64,000 bases of DNA, from positions 558,001 through 622,000 of the forward strand of contig NZ_JAATJK010000001.1 in assembly GCF_011927785.1 (NCBI RefSeq), written 5' to 3'. The stretch's first letter is position 1, and every line of letters starts with the position of its first letter. The notes below the pieces were generated by a model, which ran no database searches, was not told the DNA's origin, and saw only the letters and a program-made list of their open reading frames with translations. Of the stretch, positions 8,556 through 16,279 are shown piece by piece. Both the position numbers and the translations under genes were made by a program. This stretch comes from Micromonospora profundi (GTDB lineage: Bacteria > Actinomycetota > Actinomycetes > Mycobacteriales > Micromonosporaceae).

Positions 8556-9776
8556 TTGTCCACGACAGACAGAGAACTGCGGATCGGCATGGTCGGTTAC
8601 GCGTTCATGGGCGCCGCGCACTCGCAGGCGTGGCGCACAGTGAACCGCGTGTACGACCTGCCGGCGCGGGCCAGCATGGCGCTGATCTGCGGCCGGGACT
8701 CCGGGCAGGTGGCGCAGGCCGCCGACCGGCTCGGCTGGGACGCGTACACGACAGACTGGCGTGACCTGATCAACCGGGACGACATCGACGTGGTCGATAT
8801 CTGCACCCCGGGTGACAGTCACGCCGAGATCGCCCTCGCCGCGTTGGCAGCCGGCAAGCACGTCCTGTGCGAAAAGCCGTTGGCCAACACGGTTGCCGAG
8901 GCACGGGCGATGACCGCTGCGGCGGACACCGCACGGGCCGCCGGGGCGCGGTCGATGTGCGGGTTCAACTACCGTCGGGTGCCGGCGGTCACGATGATGC
9001 GCCAGATGGTCGCCGACGGACGACTCGGGGTGATTCGGCACGTCCGAGCGACGTACCTGCAGGACTGGATCGTGGACCCGCAGTTCCCGCTGGTCTGGCG
9101 GTTGCAGAAGGAACGGGCGGGCTCCGGCGCGCTCGGTGACATCGGTGCGCACATCATCGACCTGACGCAGTTCGTCGTCGGTCAGCGGATCACCGGCGTC
9201 AGCGCGGTCACCGAGACGTTCGTCAAGGAGCGGCCGTTGCCGGCCGGGTCGAGCGGGTTGGCGGCCACCATGGACGGCTCGGCCGACGGCAGCGGCCCGG
9301 CCACCGGGCCGGTCACCGTCGACGACGCCGCGATCTTCGTGGCCCGGCTCGACGGTGGCGCCCTTGCCACGTACGAGGCGAGCAGGTTCGCCACGGGTCG
9401 GAAGAACGCTCTGCGTGTCGAGATCAACGGCTCGCTGGGCAGCGTGGTCTTCGACCTGGAGCGCCTCAACGAGCTGGAGTTCTACGACGCCACCCGGCCG
9501 ACCCTGGAGCAGGGATTCAGCCGGATTCTGGTGACCGAGGGCGAGCACCCGTACATGTCGGCGTGGTGGCCGCCCGGCCACATCATCGGCTACGAGCACT
9601 CCTTCACCCACCAGATGCGCGATTTCATCGAGGCGATCGCCACGGGCACCGACCCGGCGCCGTCCTTCGCCGACGCGTTGCAGGTCCAGCTTGTGCTGGA
9701 CGCGGTGACCCGTTCGGCGGAGGTCGGATCCACCTGGACCGAGGTGGAGCCGGCGCTGACCGCGGTGGCCGTCTGA
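8556..9776 (+). CDS. Gfo/Idh/MocA family oxidoreductase
   Basis: 406 residues. N-terminal Rossmann domain beginning RIGMVGYAFMGAAHSQAW, then the family signature GKHVLCEKPLANTVAEA at about residues 105-121 with the catalytic Lys of EKP, followed by the C-terminal alpha/beta substrate domain. The family oxidises or reduces sugars and inositols with NAD(P), often at C2 or C3. A GGGGGAGA stretch precedes the TTG/GTG-type start region at 8556. Its place directly behind the sugar transporter suggests it acts on the imported sugar, for example making a 3-keto sugar or a keto-inositol; this is inference. Confidence 0.92.
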   Translation: MSTTDRELRIGMVGYAFMGAAHSQAWRTVNRVYDLPARASMALICGRDSGQVAQAADRLGWDAYTTDWRDLINRDDIDVVDICTPGDSHAEIALAALAAGKHVLCEKPLANTVAEARAMTAAADTARAAGARSMCGFNYRRVPAVTMMRQMVADGRLGVIRHVRATYLQDWIVDPQFPLVWRLQKERAGSGALGDIGAHIIDLTQFVVGQRITGVSAVTETFVKERPLPAGSSGLAATMDGSADGSGPATGPVTVDDAAIFVARLDGGALATYEASRFATGRKNALRVEINGSLGSVVFDLERLNELEFYDATRPTLEQGFSRILVTEGEHPYMSAWWPPGHIIGYEHSFTHQMRDFIEAIATGTDPAPSFADALQVQLVLDAVTRSAEVGSTWTEVEPALTAVAV

Positions 9777-9947
9777 CCCTGACCACTCCGCGACGGCGGT
9801 GCTCGCGCCGCCGTCGCCCGACCAGCTTTCCGGAGCCGACCGGCGAGGGACCGACAGCGGTTTGCGCCCCGCGGTCGGGACGAGGTCGGCACCGGAAGGT
9901 GTGCGGCCGGGCCTGACGGCCCGGTGGCGCACAAGCAGGACGGTTGT

Positions 9948-9984
9948 CCGGTGTGGCCGGACCGGGATTCCCCGGCCACACCGG
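9948..9984 (+). terminator. Perfect 13-bp-stem hairpin after the Gfo/Idh/MocA gene
   Basis: CCGGTGTGGCCGG at 9948-9960 pairs perfectly with CCGGCCACACCGG at 9972-9984 around an 11-base loop. There is no T run, as is common in actinobacteria. It lies 172 bp past the stop and 36 bp before the putative small gene, so it may be a terminator or a leader structure for that gene. Confidence 0.5.
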
Positions 9985-10019
9985 AGGACCGCCACCACCC
10001 CGGAGATCGGGAGGACCCG

Positions 10020-10118
10020 ATGGCACCGTTCGCCGCTGCCCCCACCCGTACCGTTGTCGTCCGCCGATGTCCGGCGGGCCGTGTCCCGGTTGAGGATCCG
10101 GTGGGCGCGGCGACCTGA
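10020..10118 (+). CDS. Possible small protein, 32 residues, unknown function
   Basis: A short frame, ATG at 10020 with GGGAGGA ending 5 bases upstream, encodes MAPFAAAPTRTVVVRRC and a hydrophilic tail ending EDPVGAAT. It sits between a perfect hairpin (9948-9984) and a second hairpin that begins 6 bases after its stop (10124-10153). The layout of strong SD, short frame and immediate hairpin is what a real small gene or leader peptide would look like, but I do not recognise the peptide and chance cannot be excluded in GC-rich DNA. Confidence 0.3.
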   Translation: MAPFAAAPTRTVVVRRCPAGRVPVEDPVGAAT

Positions 10119-10123
10119 GACGT

Positions 10124-10153
10124 CCGGTCGGGGCACGCCAACGCCCTGACCGG
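10124..10153 (+). terminator. Hairpin directly after the possible small gene
   Basis: CCGGTCGGGGC at 10124-10134 pairs with GCCCTGACCGG at 10143-10153 with one internal G-T wobble. It has no T run. Confidence 0.4.
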
Positions 10154-10166
10154 CCGGATGCGGGGG

Positions 10167-10198
10167 AGGCAGGGTCGAGACGCCGACCGACCCTGCCT
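10167..10198. terminator. Perfect 11-bp-stem hairpin, probable terminator
   Basis: AGGCAGGGTCG at 10167-10177 pairs perfectly with CGACCCTGCCT at 10188-10198 around a 10-base loop. It separates the sugar operon side from the ebo-type operon. Confidence 0.55.
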
Positions 10199-10324
10199 GC
10201 CAGCCCCGTCTGCCCGTACCCGAATCGGGAGCCGGTCCGTCGTCGTCGCCGCCGACGCCGATGCCGGAATCCGGCGTCTTTTCCGGTGCGGGTCGGGTGG
10301 GCGGGGCCCATCCACCACTGCCGT

Positions 10325-10375
10325 ATCTTTACGAAGAATATTCTGATATTCCTATATTTGATTGAAGTGCACCGA
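10325..10375 (+). promoter_or_regulatory. AT-rich promoter/operator region of the ebo-type operon
   Basis: A markedly AT-rich stretch in otherwise GC-rich DNA. It contains a perfect palindrome AGAATATTCT (10335-10344), overlapping the inverted repeat GAATAT-N4-ATATTC (10336-10351), and a -10-like TATATT at 10353-10358. No convincing -35 could be placed. The first gene of the operon starts at 10405 behind GAAGGAG. Confidence 0.5.
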
Positions 10376-10404
10376 CGGTTCCTCCTGAACGGGGAAGGAG
10401 CACC

Positions 10405-11571
10405 ATGCGAACAGGTGTCTGGTTGGTGGGAGCGCGCGGTTCGGTCGCGACCACCAGCATCGTCGGAGGACTCGCGCTGCGAGCCGGCCTGGCCGGGCCC
10501 ACCGGCTGCGTCACCGAACTGCCGGAGCTGCGCGGTCCCGCGCTGCCGTCCTTCGCCGACCTGGTCTTCGGCGGGCACGACCTGGCCACCACGCCGCTGT
10601 GCAAGCGCGCCGAGGCGCTGGCTGCCAGCGGCGTCATACCCGGCCGGCTGGTCGCCGCGCTCCGCGACGAGATGGCAGCCGTCGAGCAGGAGCTGCGCCC
10701 CGCACCGACCGGCGACACCCAGGCCGACCGGGTCGCCGCCGTGGTCCGTGACCTCACCGATTTCCGTACGCGGCACGAGCTGGACCGGGTGGTGATGGTG
10801 AACGTCTCCGCCACCGAGGCGGCCCCCCGACCGCACCCCGGGCACGCCGACCCGGCCGCGCTGCGCGACGCCGTCGCCGGCCCCGACGAGGTGCTGCCAC
10901 CCAGCTCCCTGTACGGCTACGCGGCGCTGCTGGCCGGCTGCCCGTACGTCGACTTCACCCCGTCCACCGGGCTGCGGCTTCCGGCGCTGACGGCGCTGGC
11001 CGAAGAGGCCCGGCTGCCGTACGCCGGACATGACGGCAAGACCGGCGAGACGCTAGTGAAATCGGTCCTCGCGCCGATGTTCGCGATGCGCAACCTGGCG
11101 GTGCGCTCCTGGTCGGGCACCAATCTGCTGGGCGGTGGCGACGGCGCCACCCTCGCCGACCCGGCCGCCAACGCGGCAAAGGTGCAGAGCAAGCAGCGGG
11201 TGCTCGGCGAGACGCTGGGCTATGTGCCGCAGGGCGGCACCCGCATCGAGTACGTCGAGGAGCTGGGCGACTTCAAGACCGCCTGGGATCTGATCACGTT
11301 CGCCGGGTTCCTCGGCACCGGAATGCGGATGGAGTTCACCTGGCACGGCTGCGACTCCGCGCTTGCCGCGCCGCTGGTGCTCGACCTGGCCCGGCTCACC
11401 GCCGCCGCGCACGCCGCCGGGCGCGTCGGGCCACTTGTCGAGCTGGGTTTCTTCTTCAAGGACCCGCTCGGCGCGTCGACCCACTCGCTGGCCGAGCAGT
11501 GGGCCCGGCTCACCGACTTCGCCAAGCGGCTGCACGCCGGCCCGGATGGTTCCGATGACCACGCTGGCTGA
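10405..11571 (+). CDS. Inositol-3-phosphate synthase-like NAD-dependent cyclase, first gene of an ebo-type operon
   Basis: 388 residues. N-terminal NAD-binding turn VWLVGARGSVATTSIVGG, then the catalytic-domain signature HDGKTGETLVKSVLAPMF at about 213-230 (Lys-rich active site) and SWSGTNLLGGGDG, which corresponds to the asparagine-rich NHLGNNDG loop of myo-inositol-1-phosphate synthases. It should cyclise a sugar phosphate, in classical members glucose-6-phosphate to inositol-3-phosphate. Its start has GGGAAGGAG upstream. It overlaps the EboC-like gene by 17 bases and heads an eight-gene coupled operon. The sequence differs enough from housekeeping inositol synthases that the exact cyclitol is uncertain. 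Confidence 0.85.
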   Translation: MRTGVWLVGARGSVATTSIVGGLALRAGLAGPTGCVTELPELRGPALPSFADLVFGGHDLATTPLCKRAEALAASGVIPGRLVAALRDEMAAVEQELRPAPTGDTQADRVAAVVRDLTDFRTRHELDRVVMVNVSATEAAPRPHPGHADPAALRDAVAGPDEVLPPSSLYGYAALLAGCPYVDFTPSTGLRLPALTALAEEARLPYAGHDGKTGETLVKSVLAPMFAMRNLAVRSWSGTNLLGGGDGATLADPAANAAKVQSKQRVLGETLGYVPQGGTRIEYVEELGDFKTAWDLITFAGFLGTGMRMEFTWHGCDSALAAPLVLDLARLTAAAHAAGRVGPLVELGFFFKDPLGASTHSLAEQWARLTDFAKRLHAGPDGSDDHAG

Positions 11572-12478
11572 CCTCGCCGAGCTGGTCCGGGCGCCGGCCG
11601 CGCTCTCGGTTCCGGGTGACGTCGTCGCCGGCGCTGCGGCGGCCGGCACGCTGAGCCCGCGTACCCCCGCCCTGGCGGGAGCCTCGGTGCTTCTCTACTG
11701 GGCCGGCATGGCCGCCAACGACTGGGCTGACCGGCGGTTGGACGCCGTCGAACGGCCCGAGCGGCCGATCCCCAGCGGCCGTGTCACACCGGCCGCCGCG
11801 GTCGGTCTCGCCGCAGGCCTCACCGCCGCCGGTGTGGGCCTGGCCGCCGCCGTGGGCGGTCGCCGCGCGGCCGCGCTCGCGGTGCCGCTGGCCGCCACCA
11901 TCTGGGGGTACGACCTGCTGGCCAAGAACACAGCGGCCGGTCCCGCAGTGATGGCCGCCTGCCGGGGGCTTGACGTGCTGCTCGGCGCGTCCGGTGGCCG
12001 GCTGGCGCGGGCACTGCCCTCGGCGATCACCGTCGCCGCGCACACCTGGACGGTCACCGAGTTGTCCCGCCGGGAGGTAAGCGGCGCCGACACCGCACTG
12101 CCGCTGCGTACGCTGGCCGGCACCGCAGTGGTCGCCGCCAGCGCAGTGGTCGCCGGTCCGGGCGTCCGACGTGCGGCGACCCGAACCGCCGACCCTGCCG
12201 GTGTGCGCGCGAGCCGGACCCGGTGGGCCGGGATCGCGCCTGCGCTGCCCGCCGTGCTGGCCGGGTGGTACGCCGCCCGGTACGGCGCGGCGCAGGTCCG
12301 GGTGGTCCAGGACCCCTCGGCCGGAAAGGTCCGCGCCGCCGTCGGCGCCGGGATCACCGGGCTGCCCGCCCTACAGGGAGCACTCACCGCGCGCGGTGGA
12401 GCCAGCCTGCTCGGGCTGGCCGTCGCGGCGGCCGCGCCACTGGGTCGCCGGCTGGCCCGGAAGGTCTCACCGACATGA
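11555..12478 (+). CDS. eboC: EboC-like UbiA-family prenyltransferase
   Basis: About 307 residues, hydrophobic, with seven to nine membrane segments. The UbiA-type motif region LYWAGMAANDWADRRLDAVERPERPIPSG (about residues 45-73) has the N-D-x-x-D-x-x-x-D arrangement that binds Mg-diphosphate. The second Asp motif (IWGYDLLAKNTAAGP) matches the EboC/SCO6880-like subgroup. It would attach a polyprenyl group to an aromatic or cyclitol acceptor in the membrane. I took the ATG at 11555; 11546 is an alternative three codons upstream. It sits between the cyclase and a TIM-barrel gene, with overlaps on both sides. Confidence 0.85.
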   Translation: MTTLADLAELVRAPAALSVPGDVVAGAAAAGTLSPRTPALAGASVLLYWAGMAANDWADRRLDAVERPERPIPSGRVTPAAAVGLAAGLTAAGVGLAAAVGGRRAAALAVPLAATIWGYDLLAKNTAAGPAVMAACRGLDVLLGASGGRLARALPSAITVAAHTWTVTELSRREVSGADTALPLRTLAGTAVVAASAVVAGPGVRRAATRTADPAGVRASRTRWAGIAPALPAVLAGWYAARYGAAQVRVVQDPSAGKVRAAVGAGITGLPALQGALTARGGASLLGLAVAAAAPLGRRLARKVSPT

Positions 12479-13554
12479 CGGTTCCTCATCCCCGACAGTC
12501 GCCAGGCGGTGCGCCCGATGCGAGCCCGCCGGGCGCCGACGCCACGACCCTGCGCCTCGGGTACGGCACGAACGGTTTCGCCAACCACCGACTCGACGAC
12601 GCGCTCGCCGTCATCGCCGACCTCGGCTACGACGGCGTGGCTCTCACCCTGGACCACGACCACCTCGACCCGTTCGCGCCGGGGCTCACCCGCCGGATCG
12701 CCGTGCTCGGTCGGAGGCTGAGCGCGCTGGGCCTCGGGCTGGTGATCGAGACCGGCGCCCGCTACCTGCTCGACCCGTGGCACAAGCACGCTCCGACGTT
12801 GCTGCACGACGACCCGACCCGGCGGATCGAGTTCCTGCGCCGGGCCGTGCGGATCGGTGCCGATCTCGGCGCGGAGGCGGTCTCCTTCTGGGCCGGCGTA
12901 CGCCCCGACGAGGTCGCACCGCAGGTCGCCTGGGACCGGCTCGTAGCCGGCTGCGCCACAGTCGTCGACGCCGCGGACGCCGCCGGCGTCACCCTCGGCT
13001 TCGAACCGGAACCGGGGATGCTCGTCGAGGACATCGCCGGCTGGCGCCGGCTGCGCGCTGCACTCGGCGACCCGGCCCCCTTCGGCATCACCCTCGACAT
13101 CGGACACTGCCGCTGCCTGGAGCCGTGGCCGGTGCCGCAGTGCGTCGCCGAGATTGCCGAGCACCTGGTCAACGTTCAGATCGACGACATGCGCCGAGGT
13201 GTGCACGAGCACCTGGAGTTCGGTACCGGCGAGATCGACTTCCCGCCGGTGCTGGCCGCGCTGGCCGAGGCCGGCTACGGCGGGCTGGTAGCCGTCGAGC
13301 TGCCCCGGGACTCGCACGCCGCGCCCGCCGTGGCCGCCCGGTCCATCGAGTTCCTGCGCGCTGCTGCCGCTGCCGCTGCCTCGCCGGTCGAGCCGGCCGT
13401 GAGCGGCGGCGCCCGCGCGGCGGTCGGCGGCGGCGCCCGCGCGGCGGTCGGGGGCGACACCGAGGCCGAGGTACCCGCAGGCCTCCTTTGCTCTGCTTCA
13501 ACGGACGCACCAGCGACCGTCCGCTCTCCGGACACTGGCCGTCGCGTGGGTTGA
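12475..13554 (+). CDS. Sugar phosphate isomerase/epimerase family TIM-barrel protein, 3' end altered by a palindromic repeat
   Basis: 359 residues; ATG overlaps the eboC stop (ATGA). From about residue 25 a xylose-isomerase-like TIM barrel runs (LRLGYGTNGFANHRLDDAL, LGFEPEPGMLVED, GITLDIGHC, VNVQIDDMRRGVHEH, VAVELPRDSH), with the Glu/Asp/His/Glu metal ligands in order. The barrel ends near residue 295. After it come an Ala run, two copies of GGGARAAV, and a tail encoded by a dispersed palindromic repeat (13485-13567), so the C-terminus looks eroded rather than functional. It may convert a sugar or keto-sugar phosphate in the ebo-type pathway; the exact reaction is unknown. Confidence 0.85.
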   Translation: MTVPHPRQSPGGAPDASPPGADATTLRLGYGTNGFANHRLDDALAVIADLGYDGVALTLDHDHLDPFAPGLTRRIAVLGRRLSALGLGLVIETGARYLLDPWHKHAPTLLHDDPTRRIEFLRRAVRIGADLGAEAVSFWAGVRPDEVAPQVAWDRLVAGCATVVDAADAAGVTLGFEPEPGMLVEDIAGWRRLRAALGDPAPFGITLDIGHCRCLEPWPVPQCVAEIAEHLVNVQIDDMRRGVHEHLEFGTGEIDFPPVLAALAEAGYGGLVAVELPRDSHAAPAVAARSIEFLRAAAAAAASPVEPAVSGGARAAVGGGARAAVGGDTEAEVPAGLLCSASTDAPATVRSPDTGRRVG

Positions 13555-13567
13555 AGCAGAGCAAAGG
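13485..13567. repeat. Dispersed palindromic repeat overlapping the end of the TIM-barrel gene
   Basis: CCTTTGCTCTGCTTCAAC (13485-13502) and its exact reverse complement (13550-13567) flank a 47-bp GC-rich centre. The left part and centre are translated as the last ~23 residues of the TIM-barrel gene; the right arm spans its stop. From memory, elements of this kind recur in Micromonospora genomes, which I could not verify here. Confidence 0.8.
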
Positions 13568-13613
13568 GCGTGCCTGGGGTGCCCTGCGGAGCAGCACAAG
13601 GGGAGGAGACGGG

Positions 13614-14222
13614 ATGACACCGGATTCATTGCGGGCCGCGCTTCGAGGCGTACCCGATCCCGAATGGCTGGACGCGGCGCTGCACCGGGTCGCGGCCGAG
13701 CCCACCGCGATCAACCGGCTCTTTCCGGTGGTCGGCAGGCGCTGCGGCCGGGGCGCCCTGCCCGACGCGCCCGGCTGGACCGCCGACGACGCGGCCCGGG
13801 TGCTGCTGCTCACCGCACTGCCCGGCGAGCACGCCGCCTACGCCGACACCCTCTACCAGCATGGCGACGCTGCCGAACGGCGTGCCGTGCTGCGGGCCCT
13901 GCCGCTGCTGCCGATCGGCGCCGAGGCGGTGCCGCTGCTGCACGACGCGATCCGCACCAACGACACCCGGCTTGTCGCCGCGGCCCTCGGCCCGTACGCC
14001 CGCCACCTCGACCCGGCCGCCTGGCGGCAGGCGGTGCTCAAGTGCGTGTTCAGCGGCGTGCCGCTTGCCGCCGTCGCCGACCTGGAGAGCCGCGCTGACG
14101 GGGAGTTGGCCGCGATGCTGGCCGCGCTCGCCGCCGAACGGCACGCCGCCGGCCGGGAGTTGCCCGCCGACGCCACCGACCTGCTCGACCGGCTCACCGC
14201 CGCACTGCCCCGGGAGGCGTGA
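13614..14222 (+). CDS. eboA: EboA domain-containing protein
   Basis: 202 residues. Recognised by the EboA pattern: an opening PDEWLDAALHRVA-like segment, LFPVVGRRCGRG, WTADDAARVLLLTALP and a repeated-helix middle (AERRAVLRALPLLPIGAEAVPLLHDAIRTN). It looks like an all-helical, HEAT-like cytoplasmic protein without catalytic motifs. GGGAGGAG lies 5 bases before the ATG. EboA is the marker gene of ebo clusters, reported in cyanobacteria, some other bacteria and eustigmatophyte plastids; its function is not known. The next gene begins directly at its stop. Confidence 0.85.
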   Translation: MTPDSLRAALRGVPDPEWLDAALHRVAAEPTAINRLFPVVGRRCGRGALPDAPGWTADDAARVLLLTALPGEHAAYADTLYQHGDAAERRAVLRALPLLPIGAEAVPLLHDAIRTNDTRLVAAALGPYARHLDPAAWRQAVLKCVFSGVPLAAVADLESRADGELAAMLAALAAERHAAGRELPADATDLLDRLTAALPREA

Positions 14223-15080
14223 ATGCGCATCTTCGACCCCCACATCCACATGACCTCACGCACCACCGACGACTACGAACGGATGGCCGCCGCCGGTGTC
14301 CGCGCCGTCGTGGAGCCGGCGTTCTGGCTGGGCCAACCGCGCACCAGCGCGGCGTCGTTCGTCGACTACTTCGACTCGCTGATCGGGTGGGAGCCGTTCC
14401 GGGCCGGGCAGTTCGGGGTGCGCCACCACGCCACGATCGCGCTCAACCCCAAGGAGGCGAACGACCCGCGCTGCCGCCCGGTGCTCGACCTGCTGCCCCG
14501 CTACCTGGACAAGGACGCGGTGGTGGCGGTCGGCGAGATCGGGTACGACTCGATGACGCCCGAGGAGGACGAGGCGTTCGCCGCGCAGTTGGCCCTCGCC
14601 GTGGCGCACGACCTTCCGGCACTGGTGCACACCCCGCACCGGGACAAGGCGCGGGGTGTCGAGCGCACCCTCGCAGTGGTCGCCGAATCCGGCATCGACC
14701 CGGGCCGTGTCGTCGTCGACCACCTCAACGAGGTGACGGTCAAACTCGTCAGGGATACCGGCTGCTGGCTCGGCTTCTCGATCTACCCGGACACCAAGAT
14801 GACAGCGCTGCGGATGGTCGAGCTGCTGCGCGAGTACGGCACCGACCGGATGCTCGTCAACTCCGCCGCCGACTGGGGGCGCTCGGATCCGCTGCTGACC
14901 CGGGCCACCGGCGAGGCGATGCTGAAGGCCGGGTTCGGCGACGACGACGTCGACCGCGTGCTGTGGCGCAACCCTGTGGAGTTCTACGGGCAGTCCGGTC
15001 GGCTCGACCTGACCGACCTGGAGGACCCCGCCGCAGTGGACCCGCAGACCGGCAACTCGATCCTGCGCGGCGGCAGCTGA
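14223..15080 (+). CDS. eboB: EboB-like TatD-family metal-dependent hydrolase
   Basis: 285 residues, starting immediately after the eboA stop. The N-terminal metal site DPHIHM gives the first two His ligands (H7, H9); later blocks VVAVGEIGYDS (Glu ligand), PALVHTPH (His) and VVVDHLNE (His) and a closing Asp region (LVNSAADWG) complete the amidohydrolase/TatD set. The family hydrolyses phosphoester or amide bonds; the substrate here is unknown. It shares a one-base overlap (TGATG) with eboE. Confidence 0.87.
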   Translation: MRIFDPHIHMTSRTTDDYERMAAAGVRAVVEPAFWLGQPRTSAASFVDYFDSLIGWEPFRAGQFGVRHHATIALNPKEANDPRCRPVLDLLPRYLDKDAVVAVGEIGYDSMTPEEDEAFAAQLALAVAHDLPALVHTPHRDKARGVERTLAVVAESGIDPGRVVVDHLNEVTVKLVRDTGCWLGFSIYPDTKMTALRMVELLREYGTDRMLVNSAADWGRSDPLLTRATGEAMLKAGFGDDDVDRVLWRNPVEFYGQSGRLDLTDLEDPAAVDPQTGNSILRGGS

Positions 15081-16279
15081 TGCGGCTGCGACATGCCGGC
15101 GGCGACACCATCCACCTCGGCTACTGCACGAACGTGCACCCCGCCGAGGACCTCGCCGGCATCCTCGGTCAACTGGACACCTACGCCGTGCCGGTCCGCG
15201 CGGCGCTCGGCAGTGACCTGCTCGGGCTCGGCCTGTGGCTCGCCGCCCCGGTCGCCGCCGAGCTGGCCGCCGACCCGGCGCTGCGCCGCCGGCTGCGCGG
15301 CGAACTGGACGCGCGCGGGCTGGAGGTGGTCACCCTCAACGGCTTCCCGTACGCGGCCTTCCAGGCGCCCGTGGTCAAACACGATGTGTACCACCCGGAC
15401 TGGACCACCGAGCAGCGACTGACGTACACCCTGAACCTGGCCCGGGTGCTCGCGGACCTGCTGCCCGACGACGCCGCCCGGGGCTCGATCTCCACATTGC
15501 CGCTGGCCTGGCGGCACCCGTGGGACGCCGAACGGGCCGACGCCGCGCGGCACCGGCTGGACCAGCTCGCCGCCGGCCTGGCCGCCGTGCAACGCGACAC
15601 CGGCCGGGAGGTGCGTGTCGGTTTCGAGCCGGAACCCGGCTGCGTGGTGGAGAGCACCGGCCAGGCAGCCGCGCTACTGTCCAGTATGGACACGGACCGG
15701 CTGGGCATCTGCCTGGACCTCGCCCACCTGGCCTGTGCGTGGGAGGAGCCGACGGCTGCGCTTGCCCGGCTGCGCTCGGCCGACCTGCCAGTGGTCAAGG
15801 TGCAGGTCTCCGCCGCCGTCGAGGCGGCCGACCCGGCTGGCGGCGCCGACGCGCTGCGCCGCTGGGTGGAGCCGCGCTTCCTGCACCAGACCCGAGGTGC
15901 CGGCTGTGCGGGCGTGGCAGACCCGGCCGACCCGGCGTACGCGGCCGACGACCTGGACGCGGCGCTGGACGCGGAGCTGCCCGGTCCGTGGCGGGTGCAC
16001 TACCACGTGCCCCTGCACGCCCCGCCCGAGGAGCCGCTCGGCTCCACGCTGCCGGTGCTGCGCGCCGCCCTCGCCGCGCTGTTCGAGGGTCCGATCGCCG
16101 GCTGTGACCACCTGGACGTCGAGACGTACACCTGGGGGGTGCTGCCGGCCGCACGACGGCCCGGCACCGATGCGGAGCTGGCCGCGGGTATCGCCGCCGA
16201 GCTGGCATTCGCCCGGGACGAGCTGATTGGCCTTGGCCTGCACACCGAGCGGGCCGTGACCACGGGAGAGACGCGATGA
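15080..16279 (+). CDS. eboE: EboE-like TIM-barrel metabolite traffic protein
   Basis: 399 residues; start ATG shares one base with the eboB stop. Xylose-isomerase-like TIM barrel: IHLGYCTNVHPAEDLAGIL, VVTLNGFPYAAF, HPDWTTEQRLTYTLNLARVLADLLP, then metal-ligand strands VGFEPEPGCVVES, LGICLDLAHLAC, VVKVQVSAAVE and HYHVPLHAP. The name metabolite traffic protein comes from ebo clusters linked to scytonemin-precursor export. Within this operon it is a second, distant TIM barrel besides the one at 12.5 kb. Confidence 0.87.
   Translation: MRLRHAGGDTIHLGYCTNVHPAEDLAGILGQLDTYAVPVRAALGSDLLGLGLWLAAPVAAELAADPALRRRLRGELDARGLEVVTLNGFPYAAFQAPVVKHDVYHPDWTTEQRLTYTLNLARVLADLLPDDAARGSISTLPLAWRHPWDAERADAARHRLDQLAAGLAAVQRDTGREVRVGFEPEPGCVVESTGQAAALLSSMDTDRLGICLDLAHLACAWEEPTAALARLRSADLPVVKVQVSAAVEAADPAGGADALRRWVEPRFLHQTRGAGCAGVADPADPAYAADDLDAALDAELPGPWRVHYHVPLHAPPEEPLGSTLPVLRAALAALFEGPIAGCDHLDVETYTWGVLPAARRPGTDAELAAGIAAELAFARDELIGLGLHTERAVTTGETR

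Larger units (their letters stand above)
9777..10404. other. 628-bp intergenic region between the sugar operon and the ebo-type operon
   Basis: No ordinary gene is supported here. It holds a perfect 13-bp-stem hairpin (9948-9984), a possible 32-codon gene with a good ribosome-binding site (10020-10118), two further hairpins (10124-10153, 10167-10198) and an AT-rich stretch (10325-10375) that is probably the promoter region of the following operon. Longer frames crossing it on both strands have no recognisable content. Confidence 0.7.

Noticed and set aside
12171..14222. 683-codon plus-strand frame
   Set aside because: Only its last 203 codons (from 13614) are the EboA gene; the rest is out-of-frame Arg/Pro-rich sequence over the prenyltransferase and TIM-barrel genes.
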